64,000 nucleotides of DNA from Bacteroidaceae bacterium (GCA_017445925.1 JAFSRW010000052.1:1-64000), one strand, 5' to 3'. Numbered from the stretch's first letter, positions 54,708 to 64,000 are shown. The notes: generated by a model not told the origin, from the letters alone. Numbers and translations: made by a program.

Positions 54708-57700
54708 ATGAAGAGATATAAAGAATTTGTGTGTTTATCTGGCTTTTTGCTGGCCGCTTGTGCCGACCAGGATATAGTGCAAGATAATCCGAACAGTGGC
54801 GATGCAATGGAGTTGCGGGCAGAAATCAGCCAGCAATATACCACCCGTGCCAATGATGGTGGTTTTGCCGATGGTGACCAAATTGGCGTTTTCATCGTGA
54901 ATTACAAGAACGACGAGACTCAGCCACTCCAACCAACTGGCAATCATGCGGATAACGTGCGCTTCACATACGATGCGACTACGGGTAAGTGGACGGGCAG
55001 TTATCAAATTTATTGGAAGGATAAGACTACACCCATAGATGCATATGGTTACTATCCCTTTGATGCAGAGCTGAGTAGCACCCAATCCTATCCATTCAGT
55101 GTGCAGCAGAACCAACGTGACCCAATGAAAACCGGACGCAAGCTCAGTGGCTATGAACAGAGTGATTTTTTATGGGCGAAAAGAGAGGGCGTTTTTCCCA
55201 CTGCAGGAGCTGTCACCCTACAACATCATCACTTGATGGCTGGTGTTAAAGTTGTACTAACAGAGGGAGATTTCTTTGACGATGGAGAATGGAACAATCT
55301 TGAAAAAACCGTCCTCGTAGAGAATACCATCACAGAGAGTACCATTAATCTGCAAACTGGTGTTGTCACCCCCATTGGTACTACTACGGGAACAATAACT
55401 CCCCTCGCCTCTGGGAGAGGGGCTGGGGGTGAGGCTTCTTTCCGTGCCATCGTCATTCCCCAAACCATTGCGGCAGGAAATACCTTGTTCTCCATTACCA
55501 TTGATGGCAAAAGCTATCAGTTTAAGCGCGAAGAATCAATGATTTACTATCCTGGCAAGTTGCACCAGTTTACTTTCGAGGTACAGAAGTCATTAGAAAC
55601 AGGAGACTTCCTGTTGAATCTTATCAGCGAGAGCGTCACTCCTTGGGAGAACGACACAGATAGCCATAATGGAACGGCGCGGGAATATATAACTGTACAT
55701 GTCGAGGAAGGACAATACTTGGGTGATGTTATCGAACAAATGGGACTTGACCCAGAAAAGATTGTAAACCTAAAACTTACTGGCTGTATCAGTGAATATA
55801 TTGCTGGCTATCTTTTTGAAAATGAACCATATTATGCTTCTGGAGCTGAGAGTTTCTATTATATCAGGGACAATATGACCAATCTTGAAGCTGTGAACAT
55901 GAAAGAACTACGCACCAAAAACATGAGAAGCTATGCAAGTTTATGGGATGGCAGCTGGATTCTCGACGACCGTGGTGAACCATTATGTGATGCTTATGGC
56001 CATCCCATACATGCTGATGATTATATCCCATCTTATGCTTTAAGTGAAGTCAATACGTTGGCGTACGTAGTTTTCCCAGATAGTTTGAAGGGTATTGGTG
56101 ATGCCGCTTTTCTTAATACAGGACTTAGGGGGGCTCTTATTTTACCCGAAGGCTTGAAACACATCGGTGGAGAAGCATTCCGTGGACAGAGGTTGCTCAC
56201 TGGCGACCTCCACATTCCATCGACAGTAGAGTATATCGGAGGGGGGAGCTTTTATGAATGTAACTTCACCAACGAACTGATTTTGCCTGAACATATGGTT
56301 TATTTAGGTGGACAAGCCTTCGGAAATTGCAAATATATGACAGGTTCAATTCATATTCCTGACGGCTTGGATGAAGTTAACCGTTCCTGGCCCGATCAAA
56401 TAGGTGGCCCTGCAATTATTCCTCAAGGGGTAAAACGTGTAAATGGTATTGGACGTGGCATCACTTCTGTATATATTCCTAATGGTGTTGAAGAGATAGG
56501 TGAGGAAGCCTTTTGTGAGTATTCAAAACTGACAGGAAAAGTGCATATTCCTTCGACTGTGAAGAAAATAGGAGGAAGTGCTTTCCGCTCATGGGGATGT
56601 GTTCCTATTACACATGTGGATTTGCCAGAAGGATTAGAAATCATAGAAGAATTTACCTTTTATGGTTGTTCCTTCCTACAGGATACAATAGTTATTCCTT
56701 CCTCTGTCAAGCAAATCGGGGATCATGCTTTTGGCAATTGTCACATGTTGAACGCAATTATCCTACCTGCAGGATTGGAGGGTATCCAGGGTGATGCTTT
56801 TGGTGGATGTTTTTCACTTGATTATATCCAGTGCATGGGTTCAACACCACCTATTATAGAAGAGAATACCTTTAGTGGCGTGGAGAAAAACAATTTTACG
56901 GTGGTGGTTCCTGAAGGTGCTGTAGAGGCATATAAGAATGCTGATGGCTGGCGAGAGTTCAAACGTATCTCAACTTATCGCAATTTTGTCTGCCGTCCCA
57001 CGAAAGCCAAACTGCTCAACAAGAGTAATATACGCGATATCATTCTCAATGCCGATGAGGCTTGGACAGTAAAGGAATGTCCCTCGTGGGTACACCTGGA
57101 CAAGACTTCTGGATATAAGAAGACGGAACTGAAAGCTACTATCGACGCTATGGCTCACGGAGCTGGTGACCGTGAAGGGAATGTGGTGTTCCAACTTAAT
57201 CGTAATGACGAAGACGGCAATCCCATCACTTGTACATTCCAGATTCAGCAGTTTGATTATGAGATTGATGAGGATGCTACAGTGACCTTCCAGACTGCTA
57301 CCAAGGGAAAGCAAGGAGGTATAGACATTCTGCTTGTGGGAGACGGATACGATGCAGAGGATATTGCCCGTGGGGTATATCGTTCTGACATGGAACAAGA
57401 GATGGAATATTTTTTCGGAGTTGAGCCATATAAGACTTATCGTGAGTACTTCAATGTACATGCAGCTATGGCCATGAGCTATGAGAGTGGCGTAGTTGAT
57501 TCACCCGATAAATGGCGAAACACAAAATTCGAAATCACATATGGTGCAGGTTATAATGAGCGACTACTTGTAGATTTTGACGGCATAGCCAGTTATGTGT
57601 TGGGTGATATCACTTCTTGTCCTGTCACCTCTGGAAATTTTGGGCGATCTTTGGTAATCTGTGTGCCTAATAGTAATGCATACGAAGGATTGGCCTGTTT

Positions 57701-58307
57701 GTACACCGACGGGTCTGCCATTGCAATATGCCCACATAGCACATGGGACTATCCCTACGATGCTCGCGGTATTATTCAGCATGAAGCTGGCGGTCACGGA
57801 TGGGGCAAGTTAGCTGATGAGTATATCTACCATCGTGCCCTGATACAAGCCTGTGGTTGTGACTGTTGTGGCCATGTGGAAGCTGTGGAGTCTATGCACG
57901 CTCTGGGATGGGGACGTAATCTTTCACTCGACGGAAAATATAAGAATGTACCTTGGACACATCTCATTTTTGATCCCCGTTATGGTGACATCGTGGATAT
58001 TTACGAAGGTGGGTACATGCATTCTAATGGTATTTTTCGTTCTGAGTTTAACTCTTGCATGAATGATAATGCTCCCTATTTTAGTACATGGTCGCGTCAG
58101 CTCATTGTTGAACGGATTCTTTGGGCAGCAGGTGAGATATTTGATTTTGAAACATTTGTGAGTAAAGACAGCCGCGAATGGGGCAAAAAATTCATAACAC
58201 GTGGTGTAACTGATACGCCATGGCACCAGGTTAAGGCATACCATAGCAAGGGACATGGTCCTATCATCCGTAAGGGAAGTCCAAAAGATTATTTAAGAAA
58301 TAAATAA
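54708..58307 (+). CDS. Fimbrillin-LRR-BACON-M64 composite lipoprotein, active-type
   Basis: A 1199-residue paralogue of the preceding gene, 31 bases downstream. Lipobox LLAAC (about residue 18); TTRANDGGF fimbrillin start; fimbrillin-like domain about 25-320 (DFLWAKREG); LRR_5/BspA repeats about 384-745; BACON-like about 764-845 (WTVKECPSWVHLDKTSG); M64 region about 850-1165 with GGIDILLVGDGYDAEDIARG. Zinc site H1025-E1026-AGG-H1030, then GKLADE: the spacing is HExxxH, not HExxH. A Cys-rich CGCDCCGH follows. A GC-rich palindrome is translated at about 229-242 in the fimbrillin domain (LASGRGAGGEA). Expected to be a surface-exposed metallopeptidase; the substrate is unknown (M64 founders cleave IgA). 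Confidence 0.87.
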   Translation: MKRYKEFVCLSGFLLAACADQDIVQDNPNSGDAMELRAEISQQYTTRANDGGFADGDQIGVFIVNYKNDETQPLQPTGNHADNVRFTYDATTGKWTGSYQIYWKDKTTPIDAYGYYPFDAELSSTQSYPFSVQQNQRDPMKTGRKLSGYEQSDFLWAKREGVFPTAGAVTLQHHHLMAGVKVVLTEGDFFDDGEWNNLEKTVLVENTITESTINLQTGVVTPIGTTTGTITPLASGRGAGGEASFRAIVIPQTIAAGNTLFSITIDGKSYQFKREESMIYYPGKLHQFTFEVQKSLETGDFLLNLISESVTPWENDTDSHNGTAREYITVHVEEGQYLGDVIEQMGLDPEKIVNLKLTGCISEYIAGYLFENEPYYASGAESFYYIRDNMTNLEAVNMKELRTKNMRSYASLWDGSWILDDRGEPLCDAYGHPIHADDYIPSYALSEVNTLAYVVFPDSLKGIGDAAFLNTGLRGALILPEGLKHIGGEAFRGQRLLTGDLHIPSTVEYIGGGSFYECNFTNELILPEHMVYLGGQAFGNCKYMTGSIHIPDGLDEVNRSWPDQIGGPAIIPQGVKRVNGIGRGITSVYIPNGVEEIGEEAFCEYSKLTGKVHIPSTVKKIGGSAFRSWGCVPITHVDLPEGLEIIEEFTFYGCSFLQDTIVIPSSVKQIGDHAFGNCHMLNAIILPAGLEGIQGDAFGGCFSLDYIQCMGSTPPIIEENTFSGVEKNNFTVVVPEGAVEAYKNADGWREFKRISTYRNFVCRPTKAKLLNKSNIRDIILNADEAWTVKECPSWVHLDKTSGYKKTELKATIDAMAHGAGDREGNVVFQLNRNDEDGNPITCTFQIQQFDYEIDEDATVTFQTATKGKQGGIDILLVGDGYDAEDIARGVYRSDMEQEMEYFFGVEPYKTYREYFNVHAAMAMSYESGVVDSPDKWRNTKFEITYGAGYNERLLVDFDGIASYVLGDITSCPVTSGNFGRSLVICVPNSNAYEGLACLYTDGSAIAICPHSTWDYPYDARGIIQHEAGGHGWGKLADEYIYHRALIQACGCDCCGHVEAVESMHALGWGRNLSLDGKYKNVPWTHLIFDPRYGDIVDIYEGGYMHSNGIFRSEFNSCMNDNAPYFSTWSRQLIVERILWAAGEIFDFETFVSKDSREWGKKFITRGVTDTPWHQVKAYHSKGHGPIIRKGSPKDYLRNK
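55395..55433. repeat. In-frame GC-rich palindromic insert, M64 lipoprotein
   Basis: ACTCCCCTCGCCTCTGGGAG then AGGGGCTGGGGGTGAGG; inverted repeat around CCTCTGGGAGAGG with the family end GGGGGTGAGG. Translated as TPLASGRGAGGEA in the fimbrillin domain. The paralogue upstream has no such insert at the equivalent loop. Confidence 0.78.
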
Positions 58308-58334
58308 AACAAGGAATCAGCGAAAAAAAAAATT

Positions 58335-61300
58335 ATGCGTAACAATCATACTTTATCAATTTTACCTTATATATTTGTCGTCCCAGTATTGATGGTTATG
58401 ATAGAGGCGTGTTCTGAGGATAGTTTTTCCTCCATGATCAGCAATGATTTGAGGCATCCCATTCATCTGTCTTCAGTATATCCTTCTGTGGATGTGCTGA
58501 CACGAGCCACGATTGACGGTGGTTTTGTGAGCGGGGATGCTATGGGTATCTTTGTGGTTGACCGCAATGCTGACGGTGAGGCCGAAACTCCAACGCTGGG
58601 CAGTGGCCGTGCCTCGAACATGAAGTTCACCCTTGGAGAGGATGGCACATGGAAGGGATCTGCACAACTTTACTGGGATCCAAAGGGAGCCGCTGCAGAT
58701 TTTTATGGATACTACCCGTTTGATGAAAATATGTCCTCTGTGACAAACTATGAATTTACTATCAATCCGCAACAGAGAGCAGAAGGGACCAACGGATACA
58801 ATGCCAGTGATTTGCTATATGCGCGGAAGGAGAATGTTGAACAGACGGTGGAGACTATTTCTTTACAATACAAGCACCTGATGGCAGGCGTAATGGTAAG
58901 ATTAGAAATGGGTACAGGTTTTTCCTCTACAGAATGGACCGAACTGGAAAAGACGGTACTGCTTAGAAACACCATCACAACGGGACATGTAAACCTTGCA
59001 ACAGGCGAAGTGCAAGTTTCTACCGAAAGCGAGTCAAAAGACATCTTACCTCTGACACACAATGGCACGTGGCGGGCTATAACTTATCCTCAAACAGTTG
59101 CATCTGGCAAAACGCTCATTTCTGTCACTATTGACGGCCAAAGCTATGCCTTGAAAAAAGACGTCGCTATGACATTCCTTTCAGGAAAGATGCATACGTT
59201 TACTATCACTGTCGATCGCCATGAAGCAGGAGGACAGTTCACCTTCTCATTTAGCGATGAAGCCATAACACCTTGGGCGGAGGATGCAGAACTTCATGAG
59301 GGACTGGTACGTGAGTATGTCGTGGTGGAGGTAAGTGCCCCAGGAAATCTTGCCAAGGATCTTGCCAAGATGGGACAAGATTACACTAGTGTGGAGGGGC
59401 TGAAGATTATAGGAACCGTGAACCAGTCGGATATAGACTTCCTTTCGGAGATGCGACATTTGACAGACCTCAACATGCAGAAGTGCATTATTGAAGGAGG
59501 TGTGCTTGCGGGGTTGGGTGCTGCTACTCAAATGCCGGTAAAACATTTTGTTTTCCCTGAGAAAGGAGTTAAGACCATAGGATATGATTTTCTCTCACGT
59601 TCAAATCTTTCAGGTTCGCTGATGATTCCGGAAGGTGTGGAACGTATAGAGGAAGCTGCATTCAGTGAATGCAAATTCCTGACGGGGGCCCTGTCTTTGC
59701 CTTCAACGCTCAAATACATTGGCTCTGGTGTTTTGCAATACTCGAACATTCATAGCGAGTTGCGTTTGCCAGATGGGTTGGAAGAGTTTCACGGACTAGG
59801 AGGATTTTATACTGGGGAGTATTACATACCATCGTCCATGAGATATATGTCGAGTGGTTTGCCAACTACACTGACAGGTACGCTTTATTTCCCGCAAGGT
59901 TTGGATTTGGGGCCGATTGGTGGTTTCCTTTTGGATGGCTGTCAGTGTACGTCGGCCGTTTTTCCCGAGGGCATGACGGGTGTTCCTCGTTTGGTTAATT
60001 CAGAGTTAAGAGGTGAGGTGAAACTTCCTTCCACTGTAACCCGAATAGGAGGAATGGCCTTTATGAACACCAAAATCACCAAAATCATCTTCCCTGAGAA
60101 CCTTAGAGAACTTGACGATTCTGGTTACTTGATGGAAGAGGGTATTTTTGCAGGTAGTCGGTTAATGGGTACGATTGAGCTTCCGAAGAAAGTGGGAAGG
60201 ATTCCTCGTAGTTGCTTCCGTGACTGTGTTGGAATCACGGGGTTAGTGTTCCCCGAAGGAGTACTGATGATTGATGAATACGCCTTCGCCGGATGTATAA
60301 GTCTAAATGGTATTGTCTGTGAAAGCGAGGAACCTCCTCTTGTGGCAGGTAATGCTTTCCTCGGTGTACCAAAAGATAACTTCACAGTAGAAGTTCCGAA
60401 GGGATGTGTTGAGAGATATCGCAACGCACGTGGTTGGAGCGACTTTAAACGCTTCGCTGAGTATTCCAATTTTGTGTGCCGACCAGCGCAGGTGTGCGCT
60501 TTAAATTCCGTACACAGTGAAGATATGGTGCTGAATGCTGATGGACCTTGGACGGTAGCCCGTAGACCTGACTGGTGTACACTCTCAAAAGAGTCCGGTA
60601 CGGGTAAGACCGCACTGACAATAAATATCCTGCCTCTCTCACATGGTGCAGGAGCAAGAGTAGATACGCTTGTGTTTACAATGCAGTCAGGCGGTAAGAC
60701 CATAGAAACCAGCTGCGTACTGCGTCAATATGACTATGAACATGAGGAAGACAGCTACATCATGCTACAGAAAGCTACGAAGGGCAACAACGGTGGCATT
60801 GACATTGTATTTGCTGGTGACGGTTTCGATGGAGCATCCATAGCTGATGGCTCTTATCTTGATTTGGTGGAGTATCAGACAGAATGTTTCTTTGCGGTGG
60901 AACCTTACAGGTCTATGCGAAAATACTTCAATGTATATGTTACTTTCCCTCTATCACAAGAAAAAGGAGTGAACACGATGTACACCTACGTGAATAATCG
61001 TTTTGGTACTCTTTATGGCATGAACGAGTTGACGATTTCTGATATTACATCAACCGCTCTGATTACAGAAAGTGATGAGGTGATGGATTATGTGGTAGAG
61101 AAAACGCCTGTGAAGCGCGAGAACTTGTGGCGTACAGTAACAATCCTTGTACCGAATTCTACCGATTACGACGGGAATACAGAGTTTATGGAAAACGGTG
61201 CAGCTTTGAGCATTTGCCCACCTTCTGATAAACCTTATCCAAAGGATACACGTGGTATTATTCAACACGAGGCTGGGGGGCATGGTTTTGGAAAGTTAGG

Positions 61301-61811
61301 TGATGAGGAGATTGTATGCAATAAATTTGCTCCCTTAGAAATCAAACGGCATGTGGAAGATATGCATAGAAGAGGATGGTATCAGAACCTTGCCACCACG
61401 GGTAAGCTTTCACAGGTACCTTGGGCAGAGTTTATATTTGATCCAGCCTACTCCGATTATGTAGATGTTTATGAGGGAGGTTACGGCTTTACACGTGGCA
61501 TATATCGTCCAGAAGCCAACTCGTGTATGAACTATGGTATCCCTTATTTTAATACCCCCAGTCGCTTAGCTATATACTGCCGTATCAAAGAGTATGCAAG
61601 TGAGGGCTGGAGCATGGATGAGTTCCGCGCACAGGATACTTTCGAGTGGGGGCCGACCATGGTAACACGTGCAAATGAAAGTGATTTAGAAGGCTTGGTG
61701 ACATACGCCAATGGCAACCACATACAACCACGTATCATGGACTTCAAACGCATTGGTGATGAAGTACGTAGCATACGTTTGAAACTGAAAAATGAAAGAA
61801 TGAATAAATAA
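58335..61811 (+). CDS. Fimbrillin-LRR-BACON-M64 composite lipoprotein, active-type
   Basis: A 1158-residue third paralogue, 27 bases after the second. Hydrophobic leader ends MIEAC, a weak lipobox. Fimbrillin-like start LTRATIDGGF; domain about 30-310 (DLLYARKEN). BspA-type repeats about 375-700; BACON-like about 715-795 (WTVARRPDWCTLSKESG). M64 region about 805-1110 with GGIDIVFAGDGFDGASIADG and zinc site H978-E979-AGG-H983, then GKLGDE. The spacing is again HExxxH, suggesting it is a property of this subfamily. The three genes are diverged tandem duplicates rather than recent copies. Confidence 0.87.
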   Translation: MRNNHTLSILPYIFVVPVLMVMIEACSEDSFSSMISNDLRHPIHLSSVYPSVDVLTRATIDGGFVSGDAMGIFVVDRNADGEAETPTLGSGRASNMKFTLGEDGTWKGSAQLYWDPKGAAADFYGYYPFDENMSSVTNYEFTINPQQRAEGTNGYNASDLLYARKENVEQTVETISLQYKHLMAGVMVRLEMGTGFSSTEWTELEKTVLLRNTITTGHVNLATGEVQVSTESESKDILPLTHNGTWRAITYPQTVASGKTLISVTIDGQSYALKKDVAMTFLSGKMHTFTITVDRHEAGGQFTFSFSDEAITPWAEDAELHEGLVREYVVVEVSAPGNLAKDLAKMGQDYTSVEGLKIIGTVNQSDIDFLSEMRHLTDLNMQKCIIEGGVLAGLGAATQMPVKHFVFPEKGVKTIGYDFLSRSNLSGSLMIPEGVERIEEAAFSECKFLTGALSLPSTLKYIGSGVLQYSNIHSELRLPDGLEEFHGLGGFYTGEYYIPSSMRYMSSGLPTTLTGTLYFPQGLDLGPIGGFLLDGCQCTSAVFPEGMTGVPRLVNSELRGEVKLPSTVTRIGGMAFMNTKITKIIFPENLRELDDSGYLMEEGIFAGSRLMGTIELPKKVGRIPRSCFRDCVGITGLVFPEGVLMIDEYAFAGCISLNGIVCESEEPPLVAGNAFLGVPKDNFTVEVPKGCVERYRNARGWSDFKRFAEYSNFVCRPAQVCALNSVHSEDMVLNADGPWTVARRPDWCTLSKESGTGKTALTINILPLSHGAGARVDTLVFTMQSGGKTIETSCVLRQYDYEHEEDSYIMLQKATKGNNGGIDIVFAGDGFDGASIADGSYLDLVEYQTECFFAVEPYRSMRKYFNVYVTFPLSQEKGVNTMYTYVNNRFGTLYGMNELTISDITSTALITESDEVMDYVVEKTPVKRENLWRTVTILVPNSTDYDGNTEFMENGAALSICPPSDKPYPKDTRGIIQHEAGGHGFGKLGDEEIVCNKFAPLEIKRHVEDMHRRGWYQNLATTGKLSQVPWAEFIFDPAYSDYVDVYEGGYGFTRGIYRPEANSCMNYGIPYFNTPSRLAIYCRIKEYASEGWSMDEFRAQDTFEWGPTMVTRANESDLEGLVTYANGNHIQPRIMDFKRIGDEVRSIRLKLKNERMNK

Positions 61812-61819
61812 GCAATACA

Positions 61820-62695
61820 ATGAAAACAAAGAATCTTATTTGGGCTGTAATGACACTTGCAATGAGTGCATGCAGCAATGACTTCGAAGAGAACAGCCCC
61901 ACTATAGAGGAGGGCGAAATCCAGCTGGAGTTCATATATCCAGGCACCTCTCGTGCCACTGATACTCAGTTTGAGGCAAAAGACCGTATTGGCGTTTTTG
62001 TAACTGCTGAGGGTGAAGCTCTGCAGATTGGAGGGAATGAAGTAAATAACGAACTTTTTATTTATAATGGTTCGTCGTGGACAGGGTCACGTAAGGTATA
62101 TTGGAACAACGGGAAACACGATGTGTATGCGTATTATCCATACGGGAAAAGCATTAACGACATAAGTAACTATAGTTTTACTTTGCAGACCGATCAAAAT
62201 GCGACAGCAGATTCCGATGGTCTAACAGGTTATGAGAAGAGCGACTTCCTTTGGGCAAGTGTTAAAAGTGTGGCTGCATCCAATAGTCCGGTTAAGATGA
62301 AGTTTGGCCACAAAATGTCCAACGTCGTTGTTAAACTCATCAAGGGTGAAAATTATTCCGGAAATATTTCTTCTGCAACTGAAGTTTATATTCATAGTAC
62401 AGTCACCAAGGCTTCTATTGACCTTTCTACAGGTGACGTCTCCAAAGATGACTATGCAGGGGCAGGAAGTATACGTTGCCGCCAGCTTTCGGCTACAGAA
62501 TATACCGCTTGCGTCGTTCCGCAGAACATCACATCGCGACGTCCGCTGGTTGAGGTAATCACGGGTGGTGTCAGCTATCTGATGGAAGGCAAAATTTCGC
62601 TGAAGCCAGGCTGTCGTCATACAATCACAGTGACCCTTGACAAAAATCCGGAGAAGTTGAAGATAGAAATAGGCGGAGAGATTGTGGGGTGGTAG
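61820..62695 (+). CDS. Fimbrillin-family lipoprotein (Mfa-like)
   Basis: A 291-residue lipoprotein (MSACSND lipobox region near residue 17). It carries only the fimbrillin-like domain seen at the N termini of the M64 proteins: TSRATDTQFEAKDRIGVF, VYWNNGKHDVYAYYPYG, YEKSDFLWAS, KFGHKMSNVVVKL, and a C-terminal HTITVTLDKN strand. Such proteins are FimA/Mfa1-type pilin subunits or accessory tip proteins. It starts 8 bases after the third M64 gene, so they are almost certainly co-transcribed. Confidence 0.87.
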   Translation: MKTKNLIWAVMTLAMSACSNDFEENSPTIEEGEIQLEFIYPGTSRATDTQFEAKDRIGVFVTAEGEALQIGGNEVNNELFIYNGSSWTGSRKVYWNNGKHDVYAYYPYGKSINDISNYSFTLQTDQNATADSDGLTGYEKSDFLWASVKSVAASNSPVKMKFGHKMSNVVVKLIKGENYSGNISSATEVYIHSTVTKASIDLSTGDVSKDDYAGAGSIRCRQLSATEYTACVVPQNITSRRPLVEVITGGVSYLMEGKISLKPGCRHTITVTLDKNPEKLKIEIGGEIVGW

Positions 62696-62737
62696 AAAAT
62701 GAAGAGTGAAGAGTGAAGAATGAAGAGTGAAGAATTT
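62696..62737 (+). repeat. Short-word tract between the fimbrillin genes
   Basis: GAAGAGTGAAGAATGAAGAG words, four to five copies. One ATG of the tract (62720) is in frame with the next gene. Confidence 0.65.
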
Positions 62738-62746
62738 GCTATCGCT

Positions 62747-63634
62747 ATGTTTAAGGCAAGATATATCGTTTTTCTGATGTGTGCCACGTTTTTTGTGGCA
62801 TGCAGCAGCGAGGAGCCGCAAAGCCCTGAACCTGCAGACGATCGCACGTCGGTGAATATCACTACACGTGCAGAGGATGAAAATACTGCTGGTAATATGC
62901 AAGCAGGTCTCTTTATGGTGAACTATCAGGACGAGAACCCTGATGATTTGCTGCCTAATGACAATTATGTGAATAATCAGTTGCTCACATGGGCAAATGG
63001 GACTTGGACGACGACATCACCTATCTACTGGATTGGCATGGAAACACGTGCTGACTTCTATGCATACGCTCCATTCGTAAGTAAGATAACGGATGCCCGT
63101 AAGATGCCTTTCAGCATCAGTTGCGACCAAAGTACAGATGAGGCTTTTGCACAGAGTGATTTACTTTGGGGAACGGTTTTGGGACAATCTCCAACATCTG
63201 CAAATTTTGAACTGACCCTTCAACACCAATTGTCTCGCCTTAGTATTGTTGTTACTGCCGATACAGGTTTTGAAGAAGGCGAGTTACAGGCCAGCGATGT
63301 AAGTGTCACCATTGGCGGTACAAAAACTGCAGCAACCTTCGACTTACAGACAGCAGCTATAACCTTGGTTAGCGGTTCCACAGCTGATGTGAAATGCCAT
63401 TCCGATGGTGACCTTACATACACAGCCATACTTCTACCTCAGCAAGTTCCCTTCTCTAACCTGATTCAGGTTGATTGGCAAGGAAATAAATACACCTTGC
63501 AGAACACCTTCACATTGGAAGCTCGTAGACAATATACGCTCAAAGTTAAACTGAAGAAGACTAAAAGCGGCTTTGATATCGGTATAGAAGGATGGGATAT
63601 CATCCCTGAAGATTTTGGAGGCGTTGTCGGTTAA
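62747..63634 (+). CDS. Fimbrillin-family lipoprotein (Mfa-like)
   Basis: A 295-residue lipoprotein with lipobox FFVACSSEE. Fimbrillin features: ITTRAEDENTAGNMQAGLFM, IYWIGMETRADFYAYAPF, AQSDLLWGT, LTLQHQLSRLSIVV, and a C-terminal YTLKVKLKKTKSGFDI strand. ATG at 62747 (MFKARYIVFLM) gives a normal signal; an ATG nine codons earlier lies in the word tract. Diverged from its neighbour; possibly a different subunit of the same fibre. Confidence 0.86.
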   Translation: MFKARYIVFLMCATFFVACSSEEPQSPEPADDRTSVNITTRAEDENTAGNMQAGLFMVNYQDENPDDLLPNDNYVNNQLLTWANGTWTTTSPIYWIGMETRADFYAYAPFVSKITDARKMPFSISCDQSTDEAFAQSDLLWGTVLGQSPTSANFELTLQHQLSRLSIVVTADTGFEEGELQASDVSVTIGGTKTAATFDLQTAAITLVSGSTADVKCHSDGDLTYTAILLPQQVPFSNLIQVDWQGNKYTLQNTFTLEARRQYTLKVKLKKTKSGFDIGIEGWDIIPEDFGGVVG

Positions 63635-63681
63635 GTTGGAAGGCTAATGCCATTTGATCTATAATGTAATTTTTTTAGAGC

Positions 63682-64000
63682 ATGAGATTTACAAAACTCT
63701 GTTTTATATTTATTTGTGCTTTTCTTTCTAGTAACATAAGAATTTTGGCGCAAAGTGATGATATTGAGATCGACGATAGCACATCTGTTGGTTGGGATGA
63801 TGGCATTATCATCAAGCTTCGGGATCCTGTCACCATCAAAGCTAATAATCTATCGATGGTTTATGGTGATAATCTTCCTGAACTTACTTATTCAACGGAG
63901 GGTGCTGCATTAGTAGGGCAACCAGAAATTTTTTGTGAGGCAACATCTACTTCACCCGTAGGTTCATATCCCATTATTATCCGAAAGGGCTCTGTACAGA
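63682..64000 (+). CDS. Start of an MBG-domain surface protein (partial)
   Basis: Open from ATG at 63682 to the window end (106 codons seen). A signal peptide (KLCFIFICAFLSSNIRILAQ) is followed by an acidic linker and NLSMVYGDNLPELTYSTEG, then VGSYPIIIRKG. This matches the MBG/MBG_2 beta-grasp-like repeat of secreted Bacteroidota proteins. It follows the second fimbrillin gene by 47 bases, so it may belong to the same operon as an adhesin. The 3' end is not in the window. Confidence 0.75.
   Translation, partial: MRFTKLCFIFICAFLSSNIRILAQSDDIEIDDSTSVGWDDGIIIKLRDPVTIKANNLSMVYGDNLPELTYSTEGAALVGQPEIFCEATSTSPVGSYPIIIRKGSVQ

Overview
The window reads as chromosomal DNA of a Bacteroidales bacterium, most likely Prevotellaceae. 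Support: promoters of the Bacteroidota type (TTTG, 19-20 bases, TAnnTTTG), a PorZ homologue of the type IX secretion system (T9SS), short Prevotella-like C-terminal sorting tails ending in GxRV/GxKV-type motifs, fimbrillin-family lipoproteins, BspA-type leucine-rich repeats, GLUG-type surface repeats, a SAM-II riboswitch, and gene orders such as ftsX-DUF3098-uppP-truB-queA and leuS-yitT-yitT-rdgB-porZ. The genus is inference; no rRNA gene is present.

Layout: 0-4.4 kb, minus strand: cysS, a secreted HExxH protein, a TSCPD protein. 4.6-15.2 kb, plus strand: miaB, ftsX, DUF3098, uppP, truB, queA, folK, SAM-II-controlled metK, a LOG-family gene, DUF4271, hemD, rnpA, yidD, tatD. 15.3-21 kb: CoA-transferase (+), then DUF349, corA and rsmA (-). 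21-29.2 kb: a flippase-like membrane protein and a 2315-residue secreted modular protein. 29.2-29.85 kb: a gene-free stretch with a candidate small RNA and a tandem promoter array. 29.85-37.6 kb: leuS, two yitT, rdgB, porZ. 37.6-46 kb: OMP and dacB (-), nadB and trkH (+), omega-amidase-iorA-iorB (-). 46-50.3 kb: divergent GH51 arabinofuranosidase and sulfatase. 50.3-51.2 kb: gene-free and repeat-rich. 51.2-64 kb: one apparent operon of three tandem giant lipoproteins (fimbrillin domain, leucine-rich repeats, BACON, M64 peptidase), two stand-alone fimbrillin lipoproteins and the start of an MBG-domain protein.

The most unusual content lies in repeats. (1) A promoter-hairpin module occurs upstream of corA, rsmA, the omega-amidase operon, the arabinofuranosidase and leuS, with a degenerate copy after the giant gene: constant flanks, two stems whose sequence changes while pairing is kept, and a complete promoter inside. 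(2) A GC-rich palindrome is inserted in frame in leuS (two sites), iorA, an M64 lipoprotein and the HExxH protein. (3) Tracts of 7-11-base degenerate words lie in many gene junctions, and one is translated inside iorA. (4) A roughly 93 bp dispersed repeat has copies near both ends of the window. (5) Six copies of GTTACCTGTT lie in about 190 bp upstream of the M64 operon.

The M64 cluster is the best candidate for an undescribed protein system. Each composite lipoprotein carries the (T/S)RA motif typical of fimbrillins, fused to an adhesive repeat region and a peptidase. The active-site spacing is HExxxH, and the first of the three paralogues has lost every recognisable catalytic residue. A pilus-linked protease/pseudoprotease set is an inference from domain order and operon layout. 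All calls were made by reading the sequence, without database searches.
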